A stretch of DNA of 64,000 bases from positions 248,001 to 312,000 of the forward strand of contig NZ_JAUSSK010000001.1 of NCBI RefSeq assembly GCF_030812295.1, given 5' to 3'. The number at the start of each line of letters is the position of its first letter. Position 1 is the stretch's first letter. Shown here piece by piece: positions 54,116 to 62,336 of this stretch. Made by a program: the position numbers and the translations under genes. The DNA is from Luteibacter jiangsuensis. GTDB taxonomy: Bacteria; Pseudomonadota; Gammaproteobacteria; Xanthomonadales; Rhodanobacteraceae. The notes under the pieces were generated by a model. That model ran no database searches, was not told the origin of the DNA, and saw only the letters and a list, made by a program, of their open reading frames with translations.

Positions 54116-55644
54116 GAGGATGCTCCTCGCGTGAACCAGCGGGCGGCTGCATTGTGCAGGTCGCCGATATCGGGGGGGCCTTCCGAAGCCCATGCAATGA
54201 ATCCGTCCGGGCGTATCAACAGGGCGCTCAGTTCGAAGGATTCCTTCGGATGGCCTGTGACATAGACGATGTGACCGCCGTATTCGCCAGCGAACCTTTC
54301 GAGCGAGGCGGTCCCCGCGAAATCGAGGAGGACACCACGGCCGTCGTGCATCAGATCACTGATCGTCCTGCCGTCTTCGAATTCGAACTCGGGAACACTG
54401 CTGCCCAGCAAGGGATGGCCATCGCCCAAGGGGTAGCGGGTGGAAAGACCCCACACCTTCCCCGCGAAATAAGTCGCGCCATCGCGCGTCTTCATGAGGT
54501 CGCGGACGATCCCGTTCAGCGCGCGGGCGTGTGGCTCGGGTCGCATGATGGCGACTTGCGCGCGTGACCAGTCCAGGATTCGTTCGCCGATAGGGTGTCG
54601 CTCCGCGTGATAGCTGTCCAGCAGGCCATGGGGTACGTGCTTCTTGATGGTCGCGGCGAGTTTCCAGCCGAGATTCATGGCGTCACCCAGTCCCAGATTG
54701 AGTCCTTGGCCGCCAAGTGGCGAATGGATGTGCGCGGCATCGCCCGCGAGGAAAACGCGGCCCTTGCGATAGGCCGTGGCCTGTCGTGCGCGATCGGTCC
54801 ATGTCGTCGCGATGTGCAAGGCGTCGATGGTCACATCGGTGCCGGAGATCCGCCGTAGAACGTCCTGCACGTGTTCCCGGGTGATGGGCATGCCAGTCGC
54901 ATGAAACGCACCGCCGTCGAAATCCTGTATCGCCAGGTGACCCGGCTGCGACTGCAAGTACATCCCGTGGGGTGTCATGTTCCGGCCCGGCTTCAGCTTC
55001 TTCGGATCGGCGATGTCTACCTTCGCCGTGTAGCCGGTGAATTCCGGCTCGGTACCGGCGAATTCGAAGCCGCCCAGCTTGCGGACGGCGCTGCGGCTTC
55101 CATCGCAACCCACGAGCCATTGGCCTTCGAAAGTTCGCTCGTGGGAATGGATGGCGACCCCGTCCCCGGTCTGATGAAAGCCCGTCACGGCAGCCCCGCG
55201 CAGGAGGCGGACGCCGAGGGTTTCCGCGCGCCGGGCCAGCACGGATTCGAGTTCTTCCATTTCCGACAGCAAATGGGTGGGTGTCGAACCCGGGAGGCGA
55301 TAGGTCCATCGAGTGGCGTCGATGTCGCCATCATGAAAGGGGATGCCGGCGAAATGTCCCGCTTGCCGGCGCGGCCCCTCCCCAGCATGTTGATGCGGGC
55401 TCTGGATGCGTTTGTGGATCTGCAGTTCCCGCAGCAGCCCGCGCCGGTGAAGGGCGTCGATCGTAGGCGCCGAGAGTCCGCGTATCCCGAAAGGCACCCG
55501 TTTCAGCGGCGAGGTGGGATCTTCCGTCTTTTCCAGCACCAGCACGGAGCACTGGGCCAGGGCCAATTCGCAGGCGAGGAACAGGCCCACCGGGCCGGCG
55601 CCGGAAATGATCGCGTCGTATCTTTCGTTGTCGTGGAACGTCAT
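54112..55644 (-). CDS. FAD-dependent monooxygenase (aromatic hydroxylase, PheA/RdmE type)
   Basis: The 510 residues include ISGAGPVGLFLACELALAQ (FAD), VGCDGSRSAVRKLGGF, and GDAAHIHSPLGGQGLNLGLGDAMNLGWKLAA (about residue 298), the hallmarks of class A aromatic hydroxylases. These use NAD(P)H to hydroxylate phenols or polyketides. The start is covered by one of the twin palindromes bound by the divergent TetR. Codes a two-gene operon with the next monooxygenase. Confidence 0.87.
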   Translation of the reverse strand: MTFHDNERYDAIISGAGPVGLFLACELALAQCSVLVLEKTEDPTSPLKRVPFGIRGLSAPTIDALHRRGLLRELQIHKRIQSPHQHAGEGPRRQAGHFAGIPFHDGDIDATRWTYRLPGSTPTHLLSEMEELESVLARRAETLGVRLLRGAAVTGFHQTGDGVAIHSHERTFEGQWLVGCDGSRSAVRKLGGFEFAGTEPEFTGYTAKVDIADPKKLKPGRNMTPHGMYLQSQPGHLAIQDFDGGAFHATGMPITREHVQDVLRRISGTDVTIDALHIATTWTDRARQATAYRKGRVFLAGDAAHIHSPLGGQGLNLGLGDAMNLGWKLAATIKKHVPHGLLDSYHAERHPIGERILDWSRAQVAIMRPEPHARALNGIVRDLMKTRDGATYFAGKVWGLSTRYPLGDGHPLLGSSVPEFEFEDGRTISDLMHDGRGVLLDFAGTASLERFAGEYGGHIVYVTGHPKESFELSALLIRPDGFIAWASEGPPDIGDLHNAAARWFTRGASS

Positions 55645-55648
55645 TCCA
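55634..55648. promoter_or_regulatory. Operator 1, TGGAA-CGTCA-TTCCA, over the monooxygenase start
   Basis: The dyad covers the start codon of the minus-strand monooxygenase (55642-55644). Its centre is 21 bases from that of the second dyad, about two helical turns. Confidence 0.7.
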
Positions 55649-55653
55649 TCATA

Positions 55654-55670
55654 TTGGAACGTCGTTCCAA
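55654..55670. promoter_or_regulatory. Operator 2, TTGGAAC-GTC-GTTCCAA, before tetR
   Basis: A perfect 17-base dyad 20 bases before the TetR-type gene start, and of the same TGGAA-N5-TTCCA form as operator 1. It is a likely binding site of that regulator for control of both divergent transcripts. Confidence 0.75.
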
Positions 55671-55689
55671 GTGTGTCAACATACGGCGC

Positions 55690-56358
55690 ATGGGCAAGCG
55701 TGTACGACGAGAAGAATCGCTATCGCGGGACCGCATCATCGCGGCGTCGATCGCGCTTCTGGACAGCCGTGGAGAAGACGGGCTGACCTTTCGCGCGCTC
55801 TCCGAGCGCTTGGCGACCGGGGCCGGCGCGATCTATTGGCACGTCGAGAACAAGGGCGACTTGCTGACCGCGGCTTGCGATGCGGTCGTCGCGCGCACGA
55901 TGGCGCCGTGCGCGGCCGGAGCCTCGCCTGAAGACACCATCCGCGCCTTGGCCCTCGGCCTGTTCGACGCGATAGATGCGCATCCCTGGGTCGGCTCGAC
56001 ACTCACCCGCGCGGCGGGACAGGCGCCCATGCTGAGGATCGTCGAATGCCTGGGCCAGCAGGTCCGCGCCCTCGGCCTGTCCGATGAAGACCAATGGACG
56101 GCGGCCTCGGCACTGTTGCACTACATCCTGGGCGTTGCCGGGCAGAACGCCGCCAACACGCAGTTCGCCCGCGCGCACGACATCGACCGCTCCGATTTTC
56201 TGGGAGCGATGGCGACGGTCTGGTCCCAGCTCGACCCGAACGAGTATCCCTTCACGCGCAGCGTCGCCAGCCGCATGCGCGAGCACGACGACCGCGCGGA
56301 TTTCCTCGCGGGGGTCGATCTCATCCTGGGCGGCATCGCATCACGGCGCGGTCGCTGA
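55690..56358 (+). CDS. TetR-family regulator of the monooxygenase operon
   Basis: The 222 residues start with a TetR helix-turn-helix (IIAASIALLDSRGEDGLTFRALSERLATGAGAIYWHVENKGDLL in parts, residues about 15-58). The GAGAIYWHVENKGDLL form is that of TetR-proper-like proteins, whose C-terminal domain binds a drug. It is divergent from two flavin monooxygenases (one TetX-like), so the inducer may be an aromatic antibiotic or phenol. ATG 55690 is the only start that avoids the overlap with the monooxygenase. Confidence 0.88.
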   Translation: MGKRVRREESLSRDRIIAASIALLDSRGEDGLTFRALSERLATGAGAIYWHVENKGDLLTAACDAVVARTMAPCAAGASPEDTIRALALGLFDAIDAHPWVGSTLTRAAGQAPMLRIVECLGQQVRALGLSDEDQWTAASALLHYILGVAGQNAANTQFARAHDIDRSDFLGAMATVWSQLDPNEYPFTRSVASRMREHDDRADFLAGVDLILGGIASRRGR

Positions 56359-56453
56359 CCTGCGCGGTCGCCATCCGGCCCTCGGCCGGTTCGACACATC
56401 TCGCGGGTATGGCTAAAGTCGCGGGACATGCTACCCGACCACGGAGAAGCGAG

Positions 56454-56930
56454 ATGACCGACGGTAAATTCACGAACTGTCTGTTGTTCCATGGCGACGA
56501 AGCACGCAAGGCCGCGGAGTTCTACGCGGCGACCTTCCCGGATAGCCATGTCGGCGTCGCGACGGATCATCCTGGCGGCCCGCCGGGCACCGAGTTGATC
56601 GTCGAGTTCACCGTGCTCGGCCAGGCCTTCGTCGGCATCAACGGCGGGCCGGACGTGAAGGCCAACGAATCGGTCAGCTTCATGGTCCTGACCGACGACC
56701 AGGCCGAGACGGACCGCTACTGGAAAGCGATCGTCGACGGCGGCGGCGAGGAGAATGTCTGCGGCTGGTGCAAGGATCGCTGGGGCTTCTCCTGGCAGAT
56801 CACGCCGCGCGCCTTGCTCGCGGCGATGAGCCATCCCGATCGCGCCGCCGCCAAGCGGGCGATGGAGGCCATGATGTCGATGCGCAAGATCGATATCGCG
56901 GGGATCGAGGCAGCCTTTCGCGGCAGCTAA
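56454..56930 (+). CDS. VOC-superfamily protein (PhnB/3-demethylubiquinone methyltransferase-like)
   Basis: The 158 residues have the two beta-alpha-beta units of the PhnB-type VOC fold (CLLFHGDEARKAAEFYAATFPDS, then LIVEFTVLGQAFVGINGGP, and the GGGEENVCGWCKDRWGFSWQITP end). These small proteins are common and of uncertain function. Although the family is labelled 3-demethylubiquinone methyltransferase, no SAM motif is present. ACGGAGAAGCGAG precedes the ATG. It is not clearly tied to the neighbours. Confidence 0.8.
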   Translation: MTDGKFTNCLLFHGDEARKAAEFYAATFPDSHVGVATDHPGGPPGTELIVEFTVLGQAFVGINGGPDVKANESVSFMVLTDDQAETDRYWKAIVDGGGEENVCGWCKDRWGFSWQITPRALLAAMSHPDRAAAKRAMEAMMSMRKIDIAGIEAAFRGS

Positions 56931-56943
56931 GCCGGCGTGCCGC

Positions 56944-57819
56944 TCAGGCCGACCGGGTCGCCACGCCGTCCAGTTCCGACATGACGTCGTCAGGCAGATT
57001 CAATCCGGCAACGGCGAGGTTCTCCCGAAGGTGCGCGACGGAGGATGTGCCGGGAATGAGAAGGATGTTCGGTGCGCGGCGAAGCAACCAGGCGAGCGCC
57101 ACCTGCATCGGCGTGGCGTCCAGACGCCGCGCCACGTCGGACAGGATGGACGACTGCAACGGGCTGAAACCGCCCAGCGGAAAGAACGGCACGTAGGCGA
57201 TGCCCTGGCCGGCGAGTTCGTCGATAAGCGCGTCGTCGCCGCGGTGCGCGAGGTTGTACTGGTTCTGCACGCACACGATGTCGCAGATTCGTCGTCCTTC
57301 CGCGACCTGGGTCGAGGTGACATTGCTCAGCCCGATGTGGCGCACGAGGCCTTGCCGCTGGAGTTCGGCCAATGCGGTGAGAGGCGCCTCGATCGATCCT
57401 TCGGCCGGGCCGTGCACGTCGAACATGATCCGCAGGTTGACCACGTCGAGTACGTCGAGGCCGAGGTTGCGGAGGTTGTCGTGGACCGCCTGGGTGAGTT
57501 CCTTGGCGGAGAAAGCCGGGCGCCACGACTTATCCTCGCCTCGCAGGGCACCGATCTTGGTGACGATGACGAGGTCGTCGGGGTAGGGCGCGAGCGCCTC
57601 GCGGATCAAGCGGTTGGTGACATGCGGGCCATAGAAGTCGCTGGTGTCGACGTGGTTCACGCCGGACGCGATGGCTTCGCGCAGCACGGCCATCGCCGCG
57701 TCGTGGTCCTTGGGCGGGCCGAACACACCTGGGCCAGCGAGCTGCATGGCGCCGTAGCCCATACGCTGCACGCGGCGGTCGCCGAGGGTGAACGTTCCGG
57801 ACCGGTCGATGCTGGACAT
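56944..57819 (-). CDS. Aldo/keto reductase
   Basis: The 291 residues have the AKR barrel pattern: GYGAMQLAG at the N-terminus, VNHVDTSDFYGPHVTNRLI (catalytic Asp/Tyr region, about residue 50), VTKIGAL with the catalytic Lys, and IPGTSSVAHLRENL at the end for NADPH. It reduces small carbonyl compounds. It is divergent from the LysR gene at 57921, which likely controls it. ATG 57819 gives the standard start of the barrel. Confidence 0.9.
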   Translation of the reverse strand: MSSIDRSGTFTLGDRRVQRMGYGAMQLAGPGVFGPPKDHDAAMAVLREAIASGVNHVDTSDFYGPHVTNRLIREALAPYPDDLVIVTKIGALRGEDKSWRPAFSAKELTQAVHDNLRNLGLDVLDVVNLRIMFDVHGPAEGSIEAPLTALAELQRQGLVRHIGLSNVTSTQVAEGRRICDIVCVQNQYNLAHRGDDALIDELAGQGIAYVPFFPLGGFSPLQSSILSDVARRLDATPMQVALAWLLRRAPNILLIPGTSSVAHLRENLAVAGLNLPDDVMSELDGVATRSA

Positions 57820-57891
57820 GGTGGTTTCTCTTCGGATGCGGATGAGCCCAGCAAGATAGCCACTCTCCACCGTTCCGATAATCCGGCACAA

Positions 57892-57910
57892 TCCGCACGG
57901 GCTGTGCGGA
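57892..57910. promoter_or_regulatory. TCCGCAC-N5-GTGCGGA inverted repeat in the AKR/LysR gap
   Basis: Seven-base arms around GGGCT, ending 10 bases before the LysR start. Candidate autoregulatory site for the LysR protein. Confidence 0.5.
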
Positions 57911-57920
57911 GCGGCGAACG

Positions 57921-58823
57921 ATGAAAATCGACCTGAACGATCTGAACGCGCTCGTCGCGGTGGCGCGTGCCGGCGGATTCCGTGAAGCCGCGCGGGCGAA
58001 TGGGACCAGTGCGTCCAGCCTCAGCGAGGCGGTGCGCCGCCTGGAGGCTCACGTGGGCGTCCGCTTGCTCAACCGGACGACCCGAAGCGTCGCCCCCACC
58101 GATGCGGGCAAGGGCCTGTTGTCGCGGCTCGGGCCCGCGCTGACCGAAGTGGAAGCGGCGCTCGAGACGGTGAACGACTTCCGCGACAGGCCGGCAGGGA
58201 CGCTCCGCTTGAACGTTCCCGTGGTCGCCGCGCGGCTGGTGCTGCCCGCGATCGTGCCACCGTTCCTCGCCGCCTACCCGGACATACGCCTGGAGGTCGT
58301 CGCCGAGGAAAACTTCGTCGACATCCTCGAAGCCGGATGCGACGCCGGTATTCGCTACGACGAGCGGCTGGAACAAGACATGATCGCCGTGCCGATCGGA
58401 CCTCGCGTGCAGTGTTTCGCCACGGCGGCGGCACCGTCGTATCTCGCGCGCCGCGGCAGACCGGCGCATCCGCACGAACTCATCGGCCATGCCTGCCTGC
58501 GCGGCCGCTTTCCCAGCGGCACGATTCCGCCGTGGGAGTTCGAGCGCGACGGCGAGGTCGTTCGCGTGGACCCTACCGGGCCGCTGATCGTGCGGATCGG
58601 TGGTGGCGCCGATCTCATGGTCGACGCCGCGCTCGCCGGCACCGGCATCATCTATCTTTTCGAGGACTGGCTTCGTCCGTACCTCGACAGTGGCACGCTC
58701 GAACCGATCCTCCAGCCTTGGTGGCAGAGTTTTTCCGGACCCTTCCTCTATTACCCCGGGCGGCGCCTGGTGCCGCCGCCGCTCAAGGCTTTCGTCGACT
58801 TCGTTCGTGCCTTGGCCGTCTAG
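57921..58823 (+). CDS. LysR-family regulator
   Basis: The 300 residues have a helix-turn-helix (LVAVARAGGFREAARANGTSASSLSEAVRRLE in parts, residues 10-42) and an effector domain (LNVPVVAARLVLPAI). It is divergent from the aldo/keto reductase gene and probably regulates it. The downstream gene is convergent and starts far away. Confidence 0.9.
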   Translation: MKIDLNDLNALVAVARAGGFREAARANGTSASSLSEAVRRLEAHVGVRLLNRTTRSVAPTDAGKGLLSRLGPALTEVEAALETVNDFRDRPAGTLRLNVPVVAARLVLPAIVPPFLAAYPDIRLEVVAEENFVDILEAGCDAGIRYDERLEQDMIAVPIGPRVQCFATAAAPSYLARRGRPAHPHELIGHACLRGRFPSGTIPPWEFERDGEVVRVDPTGPLIVRIGGGADLMVDAALAGTGIIYLFEDWLRPYLDSGTLEPILQPWWQSFSGPFLYYPGRRLVPPPLKAFVDFVRALAV

Positions 58824-58830
58824 CCGTTCC

Positions 58831-60342
58831 TCAGACGGCCACGCCTTCCTCCGCGAAGCCGACGTGCCGAAGGTATTCCTCCAGCGCATCGAGATGGCTT
58901 GTCGAAACGATCGCGCCGACGTAGCCGTCTGGTCGAACGAGTATCCAATTGCCCGGCGAGGGTGTGTACGCATCGCCGAAGTGCACACCGTCGTCGATCA
59001 GGTCGCCACGCACGCCGAACGTGTGGATGTGCAGACCTGCGTGTGTCGGTACCGCGTCGCGCTCCACCTCGTAGCCCAGCAGCGTCCAATGCGTTCCCTT
59101 GAAAAGTTGGAACAGACGCGTGGGCATACCCGCCGCACCATGCACGGGCGCGTCGGGCGCACGGTCGCCCGCCGCGAGGCCAAGTGCGCGCTTGGGCCGA
59201 TCCAACGCCAGCGCCGAGCGCGGGTAACCGAGGTCGAGCTGGCGAACCTCACGACCGCGCCGCAGGTCTCCACGCTGGAGTGAATCGAGCAGTTGCGTGG
59301 AGAGGCCGAGCATATCGGCGGCGATGGGACGGCGTTCTTGCTCGTAGCTGTCGAGCAGGGCATCGGGGGCGCCGCCGATCGCTGCCGCGAGTTTCCAGCC
59401 CAGGTTATAGGCGTCCTGCACGCTGGTGTTGAGGCCTTGCCCCCCGGTCGGCGGATGCGTGTGGGCGGCGTCGCCGGCGAGGAAAACGCGACCCACCCGA
59501 TAGCGATCGGCAAGTCGCGCATGCATATGGAAGGCCGAAGCCCAGGACACCGAAACGATGCGGATGTCGTCGCGACCCGTGCGTTCGGCGACCATGGCCA
59601 TGAGACCTTCTACAGACAAGTCGATGTCGCCTTCCAGCGGTACCGGAGCCTGTATCTGGAACAATTCGGTACCGGCAAGCGGGCATATGGCGATCTGTCT
59701 TTGCGGATCGCTTTCGCGAAACCGGTGCCACGCGTTTCGATCGAGACCCGTCAACACCACGTCGGCCACAAGGCCGCGCGCACCCAGGGTCTTTCCGGGG
59801 AAATCGATGCCCGCCATCTGGCGCACGGTACTCCGGCCGCCATCGGTGCCCACCAGGTAACGGGCGCGGATGGTTTGCTCGCCTTGCGGGCCGGCGATCC
59901 GGGCGGAGACGCCGGCGGCATCCTGTTCGAACCCGACGAGGGCGTGCCCGAAAGCGGGTCGATGACCGAGTTCGGCCAGTCGTTCGCGCATCACCTGCTC
60001 GGTGAGGTACTGCGGGAGCATCACGGCGGCGGGGTAGGGTTCGGCAGGCGTGGAATCCATGTGTTCCATGAGCGCGGATTCGGTATACCCGCCGTCGTCG
60101 CGATATGAACGCTGCCGGGGATAGGGGCCGCCCGCCGCCACGATGCGTTCCAAGATGCCGAGGTCCTCGAAAACTTCCAGGGTCCGCGGCTGAAGGCCCT
60201 TGCCACGCGAGCCATGGAAGGGCGTTTCCTTTTGTTCGACGAGACGGAACGACACGCCTCGCCTCGCCAGTTCGATGGCGAGCGTGAGGCCGCTCGCGCC
60301 CGCGCCGCAGATGAGTACGTCCGCCCGGGTGTCGTTCGTCAT
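58831..60342 (-). CDS. FAD-dependent monooxygenase (class A aromatic hydroxylase)
   Basis: The 503 residues from ATG 60342, which AAAGGAGTGGAC precedes (strong ribosome binding site). Motifs: LICGAGASGLTLAIELARRGV (FAD), VGTDGGRSTVRQMAG, and LAGDAAHTHPPTGGQGLNTSVQDAYNLGWKLAA (about residue 282). This is the third class A hydroxylase in 8 kb. It is divergent from the MarR-type gene (start 60388) across only 45 bases. An in-frame upstream start would overlap MarR and is rejected. Confidence 0.88.
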   Translation of the reverse strand: MTNDTRADVLICGAGASGLTLAIELARRGVSFRLVEQKETPFHGSRGKGLQPRTLEVFEDLGILERIVAAGGPYPRQRSYRDDGGYTESALMEHMDSTPAEPYPAAVMLPQYLTEQVMRERLAELGHRPAFGHALVGFEQDAAGVSARIAGPQGEQTIRARYLVGTDGGRSTVRQMAGIDFPGKTLGARGLVADVVLTGLDRNAWHRFRESDPQRQIAICPLAGTELFQIQAPVPLEGDIDLSVEGLMAMVAERTGRDDIRIVSVSWASAFHMHARLADRYRVGRVFLAGDAAHTHPPTGGQGLNTSVQDAYNLGWKLAAAIGGAPDALLDSYEQERRPIAADMLGLSTQLLDSLQRGDLRRGREVRQLDLGYPRSALALDRPKRALGLAAGDRAPDAPVHGAAGMPTRLFQLFKGTHWTLLGYEVERDAVPTHAGLHIHTFGVRGDLIDDGVHFGDAYTPSPGNWILVRPDGYVGAIVSTSHLDALEEYLRHVGFAEEGVAV

Positions 60343-60356
60343 GTCCACTCCTTTAT

Positions 60357-60369
60357 GTGTAATATGCAC
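60357..60369. promoter_or_regulatory. MarR-type operator 1, GTGTAATATGCAC
   Basis: This 13-base imperfect dyad (GTG..A..T..CAC form) lies in the 45-base divergent gap. It has the same form as operator 2 at 60406. Confidence 0.65.
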
Positions 60370-60387
60370 GCAAGTGGAGGAGAGGGT

Positions 60388-60870
60388 ATGCCTGCGAAGA
60401 AAAATGTGCAAGATACACATATATCGGCCCGGATACGCGAGCTGCATGGCGCGTTGCTGAGCATCGTCCACGTCATCAATCGCCCCGAAGGTGACGACAG
60501 GTTGATCGGGGAGGCCGGGATATCGCTCGATCGCGCCTTGTTCCCGCTCCTGGTGGTGGTCGAACGCTTCGGGCCCATCGGTGTCGTCGATCTCGCCGGG
60601 CGGGTGGGGCGTGACTACACCACTGTCAGCCGACAATTGGCGAAGCTGGAAAGCCTTGGCCTGGTCGAGCGCCGCACGGGTGGCGAGGACCGCCGCGTCC
60701 GCGAGGCCATCGTCACCTCGAAGGGCCAGGCGATGACGGACGCCCTGGATGCCGCTCGCGTGCGTCTTGGTCGAAAGCTCCTCGCGAACTGGGAGGAGAA
60801 GGACCTGGATGAACTCGTGCGCTTGCTACAGAAGTTTGCGAGGGATATCGAGATCGTGTCCGCATCGTGA
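60388..60870 (+). CDS. MarR-family regulator
   Basis: The 160 residues from ATG 60388, preceded by GTGGAGGAGAGGGT, a strong ribosome binding site. The winged-helix core is VVDLAGRVGRDYTTVSRQLAKLESLGLVERRTGGEDRRVREAIVT in parts (about residues 65-110). MarR proteins commonly repress the divergent gene until a phenolic ligand binds. Here the divergent gene is a flavin monooxygenase. It has an in-frame ATG at 60364 but no ribosome binding site there. Confidence 0.9.
   Translation: MPAKKNVQDTHISARIRELHGALLSIVHVINRPEGDDRLIGEAGISLDRALFPLLVVVERFGPIGVVDLAGRVGRDYTTVSRQLAKLESLGLVERRTGGEDRRVREAIVTSKGQAMTDALDAARVRLGRKLLANWEEKDLDELVRLLQKFARDIEIVSAS
60406..60418. promoter_or_regulatory. MarR-type operator 2, GTGCAAGATACAC, at codons 7-11 of marR
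   Basis: A second 13-base site of the same GTGYAAKATRCAC form, centre 49 bases from operator 1 (close to five helical turns). It lies inside the regulator's own coding region. Confidence 0.55.
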
Positions 60871-60872
60871 CT

Positions 60873-61505
60873 TCAAGCGCACTGAATACCCTTCAGGTAC
60901 GCGCAGAACATGTCGGCCATGGCATCGGCGTACGCCTCGATTTCCGCGTGCGTGCGTGGTCTTTCCGAAAACTGCTTGCCCACCGCGCCGAACGTCGTCG
61001 TGATCAGGTCGCCAGCAAGTACACGGACGGCTTCCGGAGCATCCGGCAGTGCCTCCCGCATGAAGGCCTGGACCGTGCGTTCGCCCGATGCCTTCACTTC
61101 CCGCGCTTCGGGCGCATCGCGATAGAGCGGGGCGGCATCGTTGAGGGCCACGCGCATCGCGGCCTCTTCGCATTCCGAGTGGATGAAGGCGTGGACGAGG
61201 GTGCGCAGGCGTGCCAGCGGCGGGTGGCGCGTGTCCTCGAGGATCTCGCGTAGCAGGTCGGTCGTCTGCCGCCATTCATCGCTCTGCAGGCGAAAGAGGA
61301 TGGCCGCCTTGTTCGGAAAGTATTGGTAAAGCGAACCGATGCTGACGCCCGCTTTCTCGGCCACCCGGGCCGTGGTGAATCGGTGCGCGCCTTCCTTGGC
61401 CAAAACCTGAGCCGCGGCTTCCAGAATGGTGGCGACAAGCCCGGACGAGCGAGCCTGTTTGGGCTGTTTTCGCGAGGAAATAGGCGGATTTCTGCGATCG
61501 GTCAT
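60873..61505 (-). CDS. TetR-family regulator
   Basis: The 210 residues have the TetR helix-turn-helix ILEAAAQVLAKEGAHRFTTARVAEKAGVSIGSLYQYFPNKAAIL in parts (residues about 26-70). It converges with marR (stops two bases apart) and is divergent from the O-methyltransferase gene (start 61598), with a TetR-like dyad in the 92-base gap. It most likely controls that gene. Confidence 0.88.
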   Translation of the reverse strand: MTDRRNPPISSRKQPKQARSSGLVATILEAAAQVLAKEGAHRFTTARVAEKAGVSIGSLYQYFPNKAAILFRLQSDEWRQTTDLLREILEDTRHPPLARLRTLVHAFIHSECEEAAMRVALNDAAPLYRDAPEAREVKASGERTVQAFMREALPDAPEAVRVLAGDLITTTFGAVGKQFSERPRTHAEIEAYADAMADMFCAYLKGIQCA

Positions 61506-61517
61506 GGACGGCGCCGT

Positions 61518-61552
61518 AATGCGATTAGAAAACGTGAGTAATCCATCGCATT
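61518..61552. promoter_or_regulatory. AATGCGAT-N19-ATCGCATT inverted repeat in the TetR/O-methyltransferase gap
   Basis: Eight-base arms AATGCGAT (61518-61525) and ATCGCATT (61545-61552) flank a spacer that contains the shorter dyad GATTA/TAATC. The long spacing is not typical of a single TetR dimer but may bind two dimers. Position supports the divergent regulator. Confidence 0.5.
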
Positions 61553-61597
61553 CTAGTCCGGCGCGAACCCAAGCGCATTTCAGACCGGAGAAACCGC

Positions 61598-62266
61598 ATG
61601 TCCACCCTTACCGCCACGCCGCTCGCCACGCTGATCGACCGCTTGTTCCACGAAGCGGACCAGACCTCCCCGGCAAGCGCGCCCGCCATCGCCGAGCTCT
61701 CGCGCGACGACCACGAGCGCCTCATGCGCAGCACGACCGAATACCTGGACTTCTATGGACGCCTGAAGGACATGCCGCTGGCCGTTTCCCGCGAGACGGG
61801 CAAGCTGCTCTACATGCTGGCACGCGGCTGCGGCGCACGGACGATCGTCGAGTTCGGCACCTCGTTCGGCATCTCGACCCTTCATCTCGCCGCCGCCCTG
61901 CGCGACAACGGCGGTGGCCGCCTGATCACGACCGAGTTCGAGCCGTCCAAGGTGGCGCGGGCAAGGGATAACCTCATTGCCGGTGGCCTCGCCGATCTGG
62001 TCGAGATCTGCGAGGGCGATGCGCTGGAAACGTTGAGTGCCGACCTTCCCGAGACCATCGACCTGCTCCTGCTAGATGGTGCCAAGGCTCTCTATCCCGC
62101 CGTTCTCGACCTGGTGGAAAGCCGCTTGAGGCCGGGTGCCTTCATCGTCGCCGACAACGCCGATTACAGCCCCGACTATGTGGCGCGCGTGCGTTCGCCG
62201 GCGCGTGGCTACCTGTCCATGCCTTTCGACGAGGATGTCGAGTTGTCCGTGCGGATCGGAGGTTAA
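61598..62266 (+). CDS. SAM-dependent O-methyltransferase (class I, family 3-like)
   Basis: The 222 residues have the SAM motif IVEFGTSFGISTLHLAAALR (residues about 79-98), LITTEFEPSKVARA, and LLLLDGAKALYPAVLDL (metal-type Asp). This is the pattern of catechol or caffeoyl-CoA O-methyltransferase-like proteins. It would methylate a hydroxyl group on an aromatic or small substrate, possibly the products of the nearby hydroxylases (inference). Start ATG 61598. Confidence 0.87.
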   Translation: MSTLTATPLATLIDRLFHEADQTSPASAPAIAELSRDDHERLMRSTTEYLDFYGRLKDMPLAVSRETGKLLYMLARGCGARTIVEFGTSFGISTLHLAAALRDNGGGRLITTEFEPSKVARARDNLIAGGLADLVEICEGDALETLSADLPETIDLLLLDGAKALYPAVLDLVESRLRPGAFIVADNADYSPDYVARVRSPARGYLSMPFDEDVELSVRIGG

Positions 62267-62270
62267 GGAC

Positions 62271-62308
62271 CACCCTGGGCTATGCGGTGGTCGAACAAGC
62301 CCAGGGTG
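62271..62308. terminator. Hairpin between convergent O-methyltransferase and SDR genes
   Basis: Eleven-base arms CACCCTGGGCT/AGCCCAGGGTG around a 16-base loop lie between two convergent stops. There is no T run, so it may slow or end transcription from both sides. Confidence 0.5.
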
Positions 62309-62336
62309 AGAACGCCATGCACGTGGTGCTGGCTCG

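Noticed and set aside
60343-60636. Upstream extension of the third monooxygenase into marR
   Set aside because: The added sequence is antisense to marR; the ATG at 60342 has a strong ribosome binding site and begins the FAD motif.
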